The notes under the pieces are model-generated. The model was not told the DNA's origin. It worked only from the letters and a program-made list of their open reading frames with translations, and made no database searches. From NCBI RefSeq assembly GCF_003991565.1, contig NZ_CP032819.1, forward strand, positions 930,001 to 994,000: 64,000 nt of DNA, in the 5' to 3' direction. Every line of letters begins with the position of its first letter. The stretch's first letter is position 1. Origin of the DNA: Butyricimonas faecalis. Lineage in GTDB: Bacteria; Bacteroidota; Bacteroidia; Bacteroidales; Marinifilaceae. A program made the position numbers and the translations under genes. This document shows positions 15,371 to 24,740 of the stretch, one piece after another.

Positions 15371-15965
15371 CGCGTGTCAATAGTTTGCGCAGCTGCGTCT
15401 TGGCCAGGAAGAGGCGGCTTTTTACTGTCTCCACGTTCCTGGTCTGCAAAGTACCGTTGTTATAGGTGATTTCCATGATTTCCCCGAGTTTGTAACCTGC
15501 CTGCTGCAAGAGCAGGGCTTCCCGGTAAATCGGTTTGAGCTGCTCCAACGCCCAGAGGATGTCATCGTTATAGAACTCGCGGTAGTTGTCCATCCCCATG
15601 CAGTTTCCCGACGGCTCGTCCTCATCCGGCAGAGAAGAGGATATTTCCGAAATGTCGATATTGTCATCCGAGGGCATACGGTTCCTGTTGCGGTTGTTCA
15701 GGTCCGCCACAAGCCGTTTGGTCACGGCATAGATCCAGGTCTTTACCGGCCGGGCAGGGTCATAACTGTCCATATACTTGAAGAAGTTGACCAACGCCTC
15801 GAGGTAGTTGTCCTCGATATCTTCCTGGTTATAGGTATATTTGATACAAATGCTGTATATCAGATTCCTGTGCGGCATCACATATTTTCTGAGAAGTTCC
15901 GCCCTCTGTCTCGCGGATTCGTCTTCAGGCTGGAGAACCGCAATAAACACATCTTTCTTTTCCAC
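15348..15965 (-). CDS. RNA polymerase sigma-70 family factor
   Basis: 205 residues. Sigma region 2 is at about residues 36-93 ('DIEDNYLEALVNFFKYMDSY', 'KTWIYAVTKRLVADLNNR') and region 4 at about 139-197 ('LEQLKPIYREALLLQQAGY', 'VKSRLFLAKTQLRKLL'). There is no region 1 or 3, so it is ECF-like in layout. It follows a terminator at 16037-16067 and thus probably has its own transcription start. It may direct host polymerase to phage genes; which promoters it uses cannot be read here. Confidence 0.82.
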   Translation of the reverse strand: MEKKDVFIAVLQPEDESARQRAELLRKYVMPHRNLIYSICIKYTYNQEDIEDNYLEALVNFFKYMDSYDPARPVKTWIYAVTKRLVADLNNRNRNRMPSDDNIDISEISSSLPDEDEPSGNCMGMDNYREFYNDDILWALEQLKPIYREALLLQQAGYKLGEIMEITYNNGTLQTRNVETVKSRLFLAKTQLRKLLTRDGEKRMD

Positions 15966-16036
15966 GTTTCCACTGACTGAAAAGGTTGATAATGAATCTC
16001 ATGTCCTAATCTGTCAGCTACCGTGAGCGTCAATTG

Positions 16037-16067
16037 AAAAAACGGGCGGCAGCATTACCGCCGCCCG
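16037..16067 (-). terminator. Rho-independent terminator, minus strand
   Basis: CGGGCGGC (16043-16050) pairs with GCCGCCCG (16060-16067) and is followed on the minus strand by six T. It ends the recombination operon after the RuvC-like gene and separates it from the sigma gene. Confidence 0.8.
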
Positions 16068-16093
16068 GAAAAATCCAAACCGCTGCCGACTTG

Positions 16094-16579
16094 TCACAGC
16101 CTGTGCCTGCGGATGTAATAGTAGAAGAGGTGGCAGGCATCCGCCGCGTTGTCATCCACCGGGACAATACCGTACTTGTCCTTGCAGGCCGCGACCATCT
16201 GCGTCTTGGTGGCGCGTCCGTCTCCCGTCGCCCATTTCTTGAGGACAGCCGGGTTGACGAACTCCGGTTCCGGGATATCCAGTTCATCGCACACTTCGAG
16301 CAGGATGCCCCTGAGTTCCGAGAGCCGCCGCATGTCGTAGAAATGGCGGTTCACGCTCACATCCTCGGCCACGATGCGGCGGATGCCGTAACGACGGAGC
16401 AGCGAGAGCAGCGTAGTCCTGAAAGCGCCGTGCATCTTGTTGCCGTTGCGCCGTTTGCTTTCGGTGAAGTTCCATGTCCCGGCCTCATGCAGGGAGAAGT
16501 ATCCGGTATGCGTGGCGATGTCCAGCGCCAGTACCTGCTCCCGGGTCAGTACGCTATTCTCCGAGTCTCGATTCGCCAT
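16094..16579 (-). CDS. RuvC-like Holliday junction resolvase
   Basis: 161 residues with the RNase H-type fold order: 'LALDIATHTGYFSL' (first catalytic Asp), 'RRIVAEDVSVNRHF' (Glu), and 'VDDNAADACHLFYYY' (Asp-Asp pair). Phages use such enzymes to resolve branched DNA before packaging. The start lies 26 bases inside the end of the SbcC-like gene. A strong terminator follows. Confidence 0.82.
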   Translation of the reverse strand: MANRDSENSVLTREQVLALDIATHTGYFSLHEAGTWNFTESKRRNGNKMHGAFRTTLLSLLRRYGIRRIVAEDVSVNRHFYDMRRLSELRGILLEVCDELDIPEPEFVNPAVLKKWATGDGRATKTQMVAACKDKYGIVPVDDNAADACHLFYYYIRRHRL

Positions 16580-18878
16580 TCTCTTTCACGATTACCAGTT
16601 TATGCGGATATCCTTCCGCCACATTCCCGTGCGAGACGACCAGCACGGTACCGCCGAGCGAGTTCAGCGCCTCGAACATGGAGGCCAGCCCCGCTTCATC
16701 GACCGCCTCGAGTATCTCGTCCAGCACGAGCAGGTCCAGTCCCTTGTCCCCGTCGCAGTTGCCGTTCACGAGTTTCTGCATGGCAAGGATGGTCGCCAGG
16801 TTCACACGGGCGGCTTCGCCTGCCGAGAACTTGCCGAACGAGCCGCAGTCCATGCCGTCGCGCAGCAGCGAGATGGAGATCTTCTCCCTTACCTTACCGC
16901 TCTTGAGGACGGTATACCCGTCGAAGCGGATACGGATGTCGCTGCCGATGTCTTGCAGGAATTCGTTGGTGATACGGCTGAGCGCCTCGATTTTCGTGTT
17001 GGCCAGATAGGTCTTGAACTGCACGAACCGTTCCCGCTGTATCTTCAGGGCACGGACCCGGGCATCGACGGCCGTCTTGCGCCCTGCCGCTTCGTTGGAC
17101 TTCCCGCGCGTTTCACGGAGAGTGTCCTTGAGCGATTGTATGAGGTCGGGTGAAGCCGCCTCATCCAGCTCCCGGATCGTGGTCTGCAAGGTGTCGATGG
17201 CGCCGGCCGCGGCCTGTATATCTTCCTTGCCTGCCCGTATGCCGCGGTTCAGTGCGGCATTGCGCTCGTCTATGAATCCGAACACCTCGTCGAATACCTT
17301 GCGGCGGACACCTTCGATTTCACTTTGCAGGGCAGTAATTTCGGAAGCGATGCGTTTATGCCCGCTTTCCACCTCTTCCACGCGGCGGGTGGCATTCCTG
17401 ACGGCCCGTTCGTGCCCGGCCAGCTGCTCCTCCCATCCGATGCGTCTGCCTTCCAATGTTCGGCGCTCATGGTTCAGCCGGTTCTGCTGCAACTCCACGG
17501 CATCCGTCTCTTCCTGCTTCTCATCGATACGGCCGTTGATTTCCGTGAGCTGCCGTTGACGGAGTTTCAGTTCCTTCATGCCGGCCTCGATGTCGAACTG
17601 CGGTTCCGCCACCAGAAACTCATGCCCGCAGAAAGGACAGGTGATGGAGCCGGCCAGTTTGTTCGAGAGGCTGTCGATACCGGCAGAAACGATACGCCGT
17701 TTATGGCGCAGTTCCTCGATGCTGCCGGACAGGTCGCGCAGACGGATGTCGATTTCCCGCAGCCTCTCCGCAGTCGTATCGGACTGATCCCTGTATGCCT
17801 CACAGAATGCGGCATACTCCTTCTTGAACTGTTCCCAGCCGTCAGTCCTGTTTTTCAGTTCCTGTTCCGCCTGCTTCAAGACGGCATCGCAATCCTTCAG
17901 CCGCTCTGTGGCGGTCTGCAACCGTCCTTTCTTTTCGGCAATGACCTTGTCCCAGTCCGTCTGCCGGGCATCGGGAAAGAGGGACATCATTTCCGCTATC
18001 TTTTCCAAACACGCTTCCAATGCGGTATCTCCGGCTTCCAGTTCCTGCAAAGCCTCGTCCGCCCGCTGCACTCCGGCAAGCTGTTCCTCAAGCCTGTCCA
18101 CGGTCTCGTGCCCGGTGCGGATCTGCTCCCTCTTGGCCGCTATGGCCGCTTCCAGTCCCGCGATACGTTCCACACGGGTACGTCCCCGCTCGGCTCCGGC
18201 TTCCTCCTCTTTGCGTATCTGCTCCTGCAACATCCCGATACGGCCGTCCAACCCGGCCAGTTCCAATTCCACCTGCCGTTTCTTTTCAGAGAGCGGTACG
18301 ATGTCTTCCTCCACTTTGGCGATGGCTTCATCCACCAGGATACCGTTGGAAAAACGGTTGATGACCTCTTTCTTCTCCTTGTCCGATGACGAGAGGAAAT
18401 CCTCATACCGATATTTGGAAAGGATGAAATTGTTGAGCAGCTCGTCGCGTGTGATACCCAGTTTGTCAAGAATATACCGGTTATAGGCATCCACCGAAGG
18501 TTGTACCGCTTCATCGGTTACTACCTGTTTGCCGCCACGGTAAAGCGTACAGCTGACAGAGGAGGCCCCCTTGCGCGGGATACGGCGGTTGACGAGCAGT
18601 TCCTCGGCGGCGGAATCGTTGATGAAACGCAAAGCGATACGGCATTCTTCCGCCGCATCGTTGATAATCTCCTCCGAGCGTATCTTTCTAAGCGGGCTGC
18701 CCGTGATACCCACGGCAATGCATTCCAACAGGGCAGACTTGCCGGCCCCGTTCGACTGCTGGGAGTCATTGTCCCGGTTATCGCCGAAAATCAATGTCGT
18801 CACGCCCTGTCGCAGCGTGTAGGATAGCGAACGGAACGCGCAGAGGTTTTCGGCTTCTATCGTCTTTAATTTCCACAT
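16554..18878 (-). CDS. SbcC/Rad50-like ATPase (T4 gp46 type)
   Basis: 774 residues. Walker A lies in 'QQSNGAGKSALLECIAVG' (about residues 40-57). Two long coiled-coil arms flank a zinc hook 'CPFCGHE' (about 413-419). Signature 'FSAGEAARVNLATIL' and Walker B 'LLVLDEILEAVDEAGL' are near the C-terminus. With the nuclease encoded just upstream it should form the SbcCD/gp46-gp47 complex that processes DNA ends for recombination-dependent replication. The genes overlap by 13 bases. Confidence 0.88.
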   Translation of the reverse strand: MWKLKTIEAENLCAFRSLSYTLRQGVTTLIFGDNRDNDSQQSNGAGKSALLECIAVGITGSPLRKIRSEEIINDAAEECRIALRFINDSAAEELLVNRRIPRKGASSVSCTLYRGGKQVVTDEAVQPSVDAYNRYILDKLGITRDELLNNFILSKYRYEDFLSSSDKEKKEVINRFSNGILVDEAIAKVEEDIVPLSEKKRQVELELAGLDGRIGMLQEQIRKEEEAGAERGRTRVERIAGLEAAIAAKREQIRTGHETVDRLEEQLAGVQRADEALQELEAGDTALEACLEKIAEMMSLFPDARQTDWDKVIAEKKGRLQTATERLKDCDAVLKQAEQELKNRTDGWEQFKKEYAAFCEAYRDQSDTTAERLREIDIRLRDLSGSIEELRHKRRIVSAGIDSLSNKLAGSITCPFCGHEFLVAEPQFDIEAGMKELKLRQRQLTEINGRIDEKQEETDAVELQQNRLNHERRTLEGRRIGWEEQLAGHERAVRNATRRVEEVESGHKRIASEITALQSEIEGVRRKVFDEVFGFIDERNAALNRGIRAGKEDIQAAAGAIDTLQTTIRELDEAASPDLIQSLKDTLRETRGKSNEAAGRKTAVDARVRALKIQRERFVQFKTYLANTKIEALSRITNEFLQDIGSDIRIRFDGYTVLKSGKVREKISISLLRDGMDCGSFGKFSAGEAARVNLATILAMQKLVNGNCDGDKGLDLLVLDEILEAVDEAGLASMFEALNSLGGTVLVVSHGNVAEGYPHKLVIVKENGESRLGE

Positions 18879-19933
18879 GATCTGTTTTCTATTTTAGATA
18901 AATACTCCAATCCCATCGACACATCCTCGATCTGTTTCTCCCGGCAGAAATCCTCGTAGGTTTCCCGGATGCGGCGGCTGTCGAATTTCTCGAAGAGCGA
19001 AGAGGCTACCGCCTCCGGCAGCTGCTCGTCATCGGCAACCTGTTCCACCTTCGCCGCTCCGGCTTCCAGCAGGGCGGCCTTGTCCACCGATTTCATTGCG
19101 GCGGCAGGTGCATGGACACGTACCTTGACCTTGTAGCGGCCGTCGGCCTCCATTTCACGCAGCTCGTCCATCAGGTGCAGCCCGGCTCGTTCCGCCGGCA
19201 CATCCATGACACGGTACCGCATGTTCACGCGGTTCTTGACAAACTCGTGCGTGCCGTCCGTGTACAGCACCGTGTATCCTTTCTCCTCGTCCTCCCCGAA
19301 GTTATGCTGGCGCGAGGAACCGATATATTCGATTCCCGTCCCCGGAATGACGGTACGGTTGTGGTAATGGCCGACAAAGACCTTGTCGAAAGGAGAGAAT
19401 ATCCTGGCAGGCAGTTCCTTTTCCGAAGGCTGTGCCAATGCCCCGTTGATACCCTCATGGATGTAGAGGAAGTGCTCCGGTTCTCCGGAAAGCGCTTCCG
19501 CAGCCAATCGTCCGAGCCTTTCGGCAAAAGAGCCGTCTTCCGGAAAATAGCTCATTACATGGAGCGCGAACTTCCATTCCGGACGGCACAGGGTCAGGGA
19601 TTCATCCACGACAGTCACATTCGGATGAGAGTCGAAGACATGACAATATCCGCGCAGGGATTCCTGGTTCACCTTGTCGTGGTTTCCTTCCGCCAGCGTG
19701 ACATGGATGCCATGGTCTGCGGCGGATACAAGCATATCCCTGACGGCCAGCAGGACATCGAGTGTCTGGGCGGCACGGGAAAAGAACAGGTCTCCTCCAA
19801 TAACCACTTCCCGGATATCCCGTTCCCTGCAAATTCCCATGGCCTCCTGCCAGTTGGCCTGGAATGCAGGGATGTTGTCTTTCGAGATGTGGATGTCATT
19901 CAATAACAAAAGGCAGGGTTTGTTCTCTTTCAT
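18866..19933 (-). CDS. SbcD/Mre11-like nuclease (T4 gp47 type)
   Basis: 355 residues. Metallophosphoesterase motifs are in order: 'LLLNDIHISKDN' (D-x-H), 'VVIGGDLFFSRAAQ' (GD), 'AEGNHDKVNQES' (GNHD) and 'VFVGHYHNRTVIPG' (GHxH). The C-terminal part is a capping region. It is the nuclease partner of the downstream SbcC-like ATPase, with which it overlaps. Confidence 0.88.
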   Translation of the reverse strand: MKENKPCLLLLNDIHISKDNIPAFQANWQEAMGICRERDIREVVIGGDLFFSRAAQTLDVLLAVRDMLVSAADHGIHVTLAEGNHDKVNQESLRGYCHVFDSHPNVTVVDESLTLCRPEWKFALHVMSYFPEDGSFAERLGRLAAEALSGEPEHFLYIHEGINGALAQPSEKELPARIFSPFDKVFVGHYHNRTVIPGTGIEYIGSSRQHNFGEDEEKGYTVLYTDGTHEFVKNRVNMRYRVMDVPAERAGLHLMDELREMEADGRYKVKVRVHAPAAAMKSVDKAALLEAGAAKVEQVADDEQLPEAVASSLFEKFDSRRIRETYEDFCREKQIEDVSMGLEYLSKIENRSCGN

Positions 19934-20007
19934 ACTAAGCGATTGTGATTAGGACGGGAGGCCCGGATGCCTCCCGTCGGATTAGAATTCAAGAACTTGT
20001 GAAAGGC

Positions 20008-21267
20008 TTATCTGCGGCGGCGGGGACGCCCGGCGCGTTCTTCCGTTTCCTCCGGCTGCTCTTCTTCCTCCCCGGGGGCATCCTCCGGTTCGTCACCGGG
20101 CTTCGGACCCTCCATCTCGCTTTCGATCAGGTCGAGCAGTTCACGGTTGCTCGTGGAGCGTGTGACACGCACAGAGAGCCCTTCCTGCTCAATGTAGCCG
20201 CGAATCATCGCACGCAGCTCCTGGCCCTCCTCGGTCTTGTCACCGAGTTCCTGCCGCTGAAGCTCGTCATAACGTTCGAAAAGGTCGTCCAGCGAGATGC
20301 CTCCGCCTTCACGCCCGTTTTCCCTGTTATCTTTCGTACGGCGGTCGAACGAGAACGCGGATGTGTCCTCCTTGGGCAGTTCACCGTCCAGCGTGTCGAT
20401 GACCGTCTTCATTTCATCCGTCTCCATGAGCGACATGCCGTAGATACCGTCGCACTGTTTGAGGAACTCGACGGTGGCTCCCAGATGATAACGGGTGTAG
20501 CGGTAGATGATTTCCGGGATACGCGGCGCACCCATCAAGGCGGTCAGTTCCTCCCTGGTCAACGGTACCGGTTCCGATTCGTTGTCAATGGAAATGACAT
20601 ACTCGGTCTTGGCTCCGTTCTTGCGCTTTTCAATCTCCACCGGATAGGCGTCATACACCGAGGAAACCGGGCACGGGTAAGACGGATTCTTGGCCAGTTT
20701 CTTGCTCCACAGCTTGAACTTCCTCTCATCCAGGTCCTTGAACTGGGCATGGGAAAGGGTCATCATCTGCACGCCTTTGGCACGTTCACCCAGGTCGAAT
20801 ACATAGAGACAGTGGCCGTAACTGTATTTCAGACCGCCGCCGAACGAGCCCCCGGCAATCTTTTCCGCCAGTTTGTCGTCCCCGTCCTCTTTTGCGGCTT
20901 CGACGGCCATGCGGCGGTAAGTCTCGATGGGATCAATGCTATATCCGGCATCGGTAGCGCGGGTGACAGTGACATACATCTTCTGGGGCTTGTTCCCCGT
21001 AGCGGGTTTCTCCAGCTCCAGAAGCAGCTGGTGGACGGGATACTCATAGCCCGGACGTGTCGGCGAGCCGTCCGGATTGGGAGCGATGGGCAGGATACGG
21101 AGACGGTAAGTCCCGAACTTGTCCATGCGGAAGAACTCCGTGCGGGCGAACGCCCTGTTCTCCTCCTGGGCACGCAACTGTGCCTCCTGATAAGATTCCT
21201 GAACGCCGAGGAACATTTCCTCGACAGACATGCCTTCCATGCCGTTGTTCTTTTCTTCTTCTTGCAT
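20008..21267 (-). CDS. Probable single-stranded DNA-binding protein (gp32-like)
   Basis: 419 residues. After a short N-terminal helix, 'DKFGTYRLRILPIAPNPDG' and 'YPVHQLLLELEKP' resemble the OB-fold start of gp32-type phage proteins. The C-terminal 120 residues are acidic and low in complexity, as in ssDNA-binding proteins that recruit partners, but the extreme end is 'GRPRRRR', which is unusual. It heads the operon with SbcD, SbcC and RuvC. The assignment rests on local sequence and context. Confidence 0.55.
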   Translation of the reverse strand: MQEEEKNNGMEGMSVEEMFLGVQESYQEAQLRAQEENRAFARTEFFRMDKFGTYRLRILPIAPNPDGSPTRPGYEYPVHQLLLELEKPATGNKPQKMYVTVTRATDAGYSIDPIETYRRMAVEAAKEDGDDKLAEKIAGGSFGGGLKYSYGHCLYVFDLGERAKGVQMMTLSHAQFKDLDERKFKLWSKKLAKNPSYPCPVSSVYDAYPVEIEKRKNGAKTEYVISIDNESEPVPLTREELTALMGAPRIPEIIYRYTRYHLGATVEFLKQCDGIYGMSLMETDEMKTVIDTLDGELPKEDTSAFSFDRRTKDNRENGREGGGISLDDLFERYDELQRQELGDKTEEGQELRAMIRGYIEQEGLSVRVTRSTSNRELLDLIESEMEGPKPGDEPEDAPGEEEEQPEETEERAGRPRRRR

Positions 21268-21474
21268 AAACGCTTTGTTTTATGGATTTAAAAATGCCCG
21301 AAGAATGCGACACGGCATACCCGCATCGCAAAGAAACTGGTAACAGGACGGACGGGTTCGGTTGCACCGTCCGCGTTCAACTGATAAAACTGGGAGAGGA
21401 TGTCTCGCTGACCGTATCCCGAAAGAGGATACTCATTTGACAATATGGAAAGGTCTTGCAGCGACCGTGGAATA

Positions 21475-21482
21475 CAAAATTA
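21475..21482 (-). promoter_or_regulatory. Promoter -7 element for the recombination operon
   Basis: On the minus strand it reads TAATTTTG, fitting TAnnTTTG. It lies about 208 bases before the ssDNA-binding gene start at 21267. The 280-base gap it occupies (21268-21548) holds no gene. Confidence 0.4.
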
Positions 21483-21548
21483 GGCAAATCACCCGGAACA
21501 GCCATACATGTACATGAATGTTTGTCACCGGCATTGTCCTTCAGCGCA

Positions 21549-22043
21549 TTACCGTTTCATTTTAAGAATGTTTTTAATCTCCCCGAGCAGTCTGTCGCCG
21601 CCCGGCGCGTTCCGCACTTCGGCAAGCAGCCTCCTGCGGTTCCGGCGGATATACTCTTCTCTCTTTCGGCGGCATATGCCTTCATAGTAGGCTTTGCGCC
21701 CCGGCGTGAGCCGTTTCCCGCGCCGGCAATAGACCCCGTCCCGGCGGTACTCGTCCAGGTAGCGGCGGAACTTCGCCTTGCCGCAGGAAGGGTCTTTCGA
21801 TGCCTCCGCCACCGACCGTATGACCTGCCAGTCCGGCTCGAAGGGCTGCTGCGTGGCGCATAACCTGCGGAGCAGATGATAGACTACCGGCATCTCATAC
21901 CGGAGCATGAAGCCTATCCGTGTCTCGTCGAAAGGAAAGCGCTTAAGCGTCCCCTGCGGTCTTCCGTCTTCTCGCTTTCGGGGCTTCTGCTGCCGGGGAG
22001 ACGGTTTCTTCTGCGGCTGCGGCCTGATTTTCTTCTGTTTCAT
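21549..22043 (-). CDS. Basic phage protein of unknown role
   Basis: 164 residues from ATG 22043 (MKQKKIRPQPQKKPSPRQQ). A very basic N-terminus precedes 'TRIGFMLRYEMPVVYHLLRR' and an Arg-rich C-terminal half. It is likely nucleic-acid-binding by composition. Its first 100 bases overlap another plausible small gene in a different frame (21943-22155), so one of the two starts may be wrong. Confidence 0.6.
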   Translation of the reverse strand: MKQKKIRPQPQKKPSPRQQKPRKREDGRPQGTLKRFPFDETRIGFMLRYEMPVVYHLLRRLCATQQPFEPDWQVIRSVAEASKDPSCGKAKFRRYLDEYRRDGVYCRRGKRLTPGRKAYYEGICRRKREEYIRRNRRRLLAEVRNAPGGDRLLGEIKNILKMKR

Positions 22044-22155
22044 GATGTTGCGGTTGAATGGTTTGCTGTACGGTTTCACGGACGGGAACGTTCCTGCGCT
22101 CCGCAATCCTCCGGCGGCTTTCAATATCGCCGTTTACATTGAGTTTATGTTTCAT
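21943..22155 (-). CDS. Small hypothetical protein overlapping the next gene
   Basis: 70 residues (MKHKLNVNGDIESRRRIAER...), starting 2 bases after the tail-fibre stop at 22158. It has a charged N-terminal half and an Ala/Glu-rich C-terminal half. The tight spacing supports translation, but about 100 bases are shared with the start of the 21549-22043 gene in another frame. Confidence 0.45.
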   Translation of the reverse strand: MKHKLNVNGDIESRRRIAERRNVPVRETVQQTIQPQHHETEENQAAAAEETVSPAAEAPKARRRKTAGDA

Positions 22156-22157
22156 GA

Positions 22158-24740
22158 CTATACAAAATAGGTGAAGTTGAGTTCTACATTGACATTGTAC
22201 ATACCGCGCTCGTAAAGCTGTATCCTGCGCGAACCGCCGTAGATGGTGAACGAGGAGCCCCGGTTGTACTTGTGGTCATCGTTCCAGTCAGCGGCGCTGC
22301 AGCGCACGCTGTATCTCGGGGGCTGTATCTTGTTCGGGATGACGGCAACGATGCCGCCCCAGTTGCTGCCGTCCCTGCGTGCGGTATTGATATACCCCTG
22401 TATGGACACGATATTCCCGATCTGGCGGACAAACAGCCCCTGGGTATCTGTTCCCGAGCCGCTGTTCTCCATGTGCATCCATCCCGTATCCGCCAGCAGG
22501 GGCTGGTATTCTTCCGCATAGGCGGCTCCGATAGCGCGGCAGGCCTGCCGTTTCGCCTCCGCTGTCGGCAAGGACAGGTCGGAAAGTTTGCCGTCCTTGC
22601 GCAGGTAGTCCTTGACGATTTCGTCTTTGGACAGCACGTCCAACTTGTTCCGCAGGAGCTGCCGGGCTTCCATGGGGGATTTTCCTTGCCCGGTCAAAAA
22701 GTCGATGTAATCCTGGAACAGGTTTTCAAGCGCGGCGAAGCGGGCGTCCGCCCCGACCTTGGTATACAGATTCAGGTTGGCGGCGATGGTATCCTTTTCG
22801 GAAGCGTTGTAGCCGCCCATCAGCCGTTCCGCCTTTTTCTTAAGTTCCCTGACAACCTGCGAGGTCATCACGTATCCCTCGACCTGTGCGTGCGAAATGC
22901 CACCTTCATCTATGTAAGCGAACGAACCGGTCTTGATTTCCAGCAGTTTGTCCCTGAGTTCGGGTGTGAAGACAATGCCCTCGTAAGCGGAGTCAGTCCC
23001 GAGCTTGCCGTCCATCATCCGGTCTATCTCGGCCGTGGAATAGACTTCGAGGTTCTTGCGTGCCTTGCCCTTGTCCGGAAGGTCGGACAGGTTCGAAGTC
23101 TTGGCCAGTTTCAGCTCCCCGGTACCTTTCTTTTCGGCATCGAGGGTATCCCTGACGGCCGCCTGCCGCTTTGCTTTCAGTTCAGCGGCTTCCTCTGCCG
23201 TCAGCCCGCTGATTTCGTCCGCCGTCAGGCGTACCAGCTCCTTTAATCCTTCGGAGATTTCCAGAAATACCTCCCCGGCTTCCGCTTTGGAATAGACATC
23301 GATATTCTTCCGGGCGGCAGCCTTGTCCATGACATCGGAAAGGTTCCCGTCGGCGGAGAGTTTCATTTTCAAAGCCGCCGCGACGGTTCCCGATGTGACA
23401 TAACCTTCGCCGCCCTCCGTCAGTTCTCCGGTAGTGATAGCCGCCAGTTTCTTCCTGTATTCGGTCGTGAAGTCTTCGGTAGAGAGCTGTTTGCCTTCTA
23501 CCGCATCCACTTTCTTTCCCATCGCCTCCGTAAAGGCCGTGACGGTCACATAGGTGTCGGACACGGATTTTCCGTTGATTTTAAGCGTACCGAGCACATC
23601 CACCGCTCCCAAAGGGGCAAGCACGATGTCGCCCAGAGCGTTCCTCAGCGCAAAACGGAAACTGTCAGCGGTGTCGAAGCCGACGGTGGCGAGCAGCGCG
23701 GCGGCACTGTCGCGCCAGGTAATCAGGTTTGTCAGCCTGGCATTGTCTTTCGTATAGGCGGTATTCTGAATATCGATACCCCGTCCGGCGCTTTGCAGGG
23801 AGAGCAGTCCGCCGACCTGCAGGGTGGCGGTACGCCCGATGACTTTCAAAACAGGTGTGGCGCAGGCTTTTCCGTCATGCACGGCGAAGTCACGGTATTT
23901 TGTTCCGCCGCCCTCCGTGCCGTGGTAATTGATACGGATACAACCCTCGTCCGTCACATCCGAGGTGTTATAGATGTCGTATCCCTTGATGCGGACAGCC
24001 CCGATCCGGGCGTTTTCACTCAGCGAAGTACCGCAGGATATGCCGTCTTCCGTAACCCTGGCCAGTTCCTTTCCCTGTTTCATGAAACTGAACGAGCCGT
24101 CCGTCCGGATGAGAATCTCGTTGACAAGCAGACCGTGCAGGTAGGCACCGATGGCGGCATGGCCGTCCGCCTTGACGATGCCTTTGAGCATGTAGCCGTT
24201 CCCGCCGCTGACGGAGACGGCGGTCTTGGAGTTGATTTCTTTCTGCCCGGTGAACGTGCCGGCCAGCACCAGATCCTTCTTGACGGTCTGCCGGGCAAAA
24301 GGCGTGTCGAGCAGGACGGCATAGCGTCCGAAGAACTTGTCGATGAACCGGGGCGCGTAGCTCTCCGTCACCTCGATAGCCGCCGGCAGTTTGCCGGTAA
24401 CCGGATCGACCGTATCCGGGACAGCCTTGGCTCCGGCACAGAGATAACAGGTACGCCCGCGCTTGTTGACCTCATTGGCGTAGACCACCGATTCATGCCG
24501 GTTGATTTCGTATATATAATAGGGATAGACGGCATCGGCGCAGCCGTCGAAACGGCGTACCTTTCCGCCGAGCCAGACATAACCCGGGGAGACGCGGGGA
24601 CCCTCGATCTCGCATCCGGAGATGATGAAGTCCGAGCAGCCGTCAAAAACGGCACTCATGCTGAGAGCCAGTTCCTGCAAGTTCAGGATATCGTCCGAGT
24701 AGGTATACCGTCCGCCGGTTTCCGCAATATATTCTTTCAT
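22158..24740 (-). CDS. Tail fibre protein
   Basis: 860 residues. The N-terminal domain (about 1-150, 'GGRYTYSDDILNLQELALSM') probably attaches to the baseplate. The central part has repeats of the form 'NLSDVMDKAAARKNIDVYSK' / 'NLSDLPDKGKARKNLEVYST', common in phage fibre shafts. The last 100 residues ('GLFVRQIGNIVSIQGYINT' onward) look like a separate receptor-binding tip ending in 'VNVELNFTYFV'. No chaperone domain is visible. It overlaps the upstream gene by 4 bases. Confidence 0.82.
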   Translation of the reverse strand: MKEYIAETGGRYTYSDDILNLQELALSMSAVFDGCSDFIISGCEIEGPRVSPGYVWLGGKVRRFDGCADAVYPYYIYEINRHESVVYANEVNKRGRTCYLCAGAKAVPDTVDPVTGKLPAAIEVTESYAPRFIDKFFGRYAVLLDTPFARQTVKKDLVLAGTFTGQKEINSKTAVSVSGGNGYMLKGIVKADGHAAIGAYLHGLLVNEILIRTDGSFSFMKQGKELARVTEDGISCGTSLSENARIGAVRIKGYDIYNTSDVTDEGCIRINYHGTEGGGTKYRDFAVHDGKACATPVLKVIGRTATLQVGGLLSLQSAGRGIDIQNTAYTKDNARLTNLITWRDSAAALLATVGFDTADSFRFALRNALGDIVLAPLGAVDVLGTLKINGKSVSDTYVTVTAFTEAMGKKVDAVEGKQLSTEDFTTEYRKKLAAITTGELTEGGEGYVTSGTVAAALKMKLSADGNLSDVMDKAAARKNIDVYSKAEAGEVFLEISEGLKELVRLTADEISGLTAEEAAELKAKRQAAVRDTLDAEKKGTGELKLAKTSNLSDLPDKGKARKNLEVYSTAEIDRMMDGKLGTDSAYEGIVFTPELRDKLLEIKTGSFAYIDEGGISHAQVEGYVMTSQVVRELKKKAERLMGGYNASEKDTIAANLNLYTKVGADARFAALENLFQDYIDFLTGQGKSPMEARQLLRNKLDVLSKDEIVKDYLRKDGKLSDLSLPTAEAKRQACRAIGAAYAEEYQPLLADTGWMHMENSGSGTDTQGLFVRQIGNIVSIQGYINTARRDGSNWGGIVAVIPNKIQPPRYSVRCSAADWNDDHKYNRGSSFTIYGGSRRIQLYERGMYNVNVELNFTYFV

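Noticed and set aside
16034..18486. Several long plus-strand open frames
   Set aside because: They mirror the SbcC-like and RuvC-like genes in other frames and are low in complexity.
19945..21291. 448-codon plus-strand open frame
   Set aside because: It is the reverse of the ssDNA-binding gene region and has no signal, domain or promoter.
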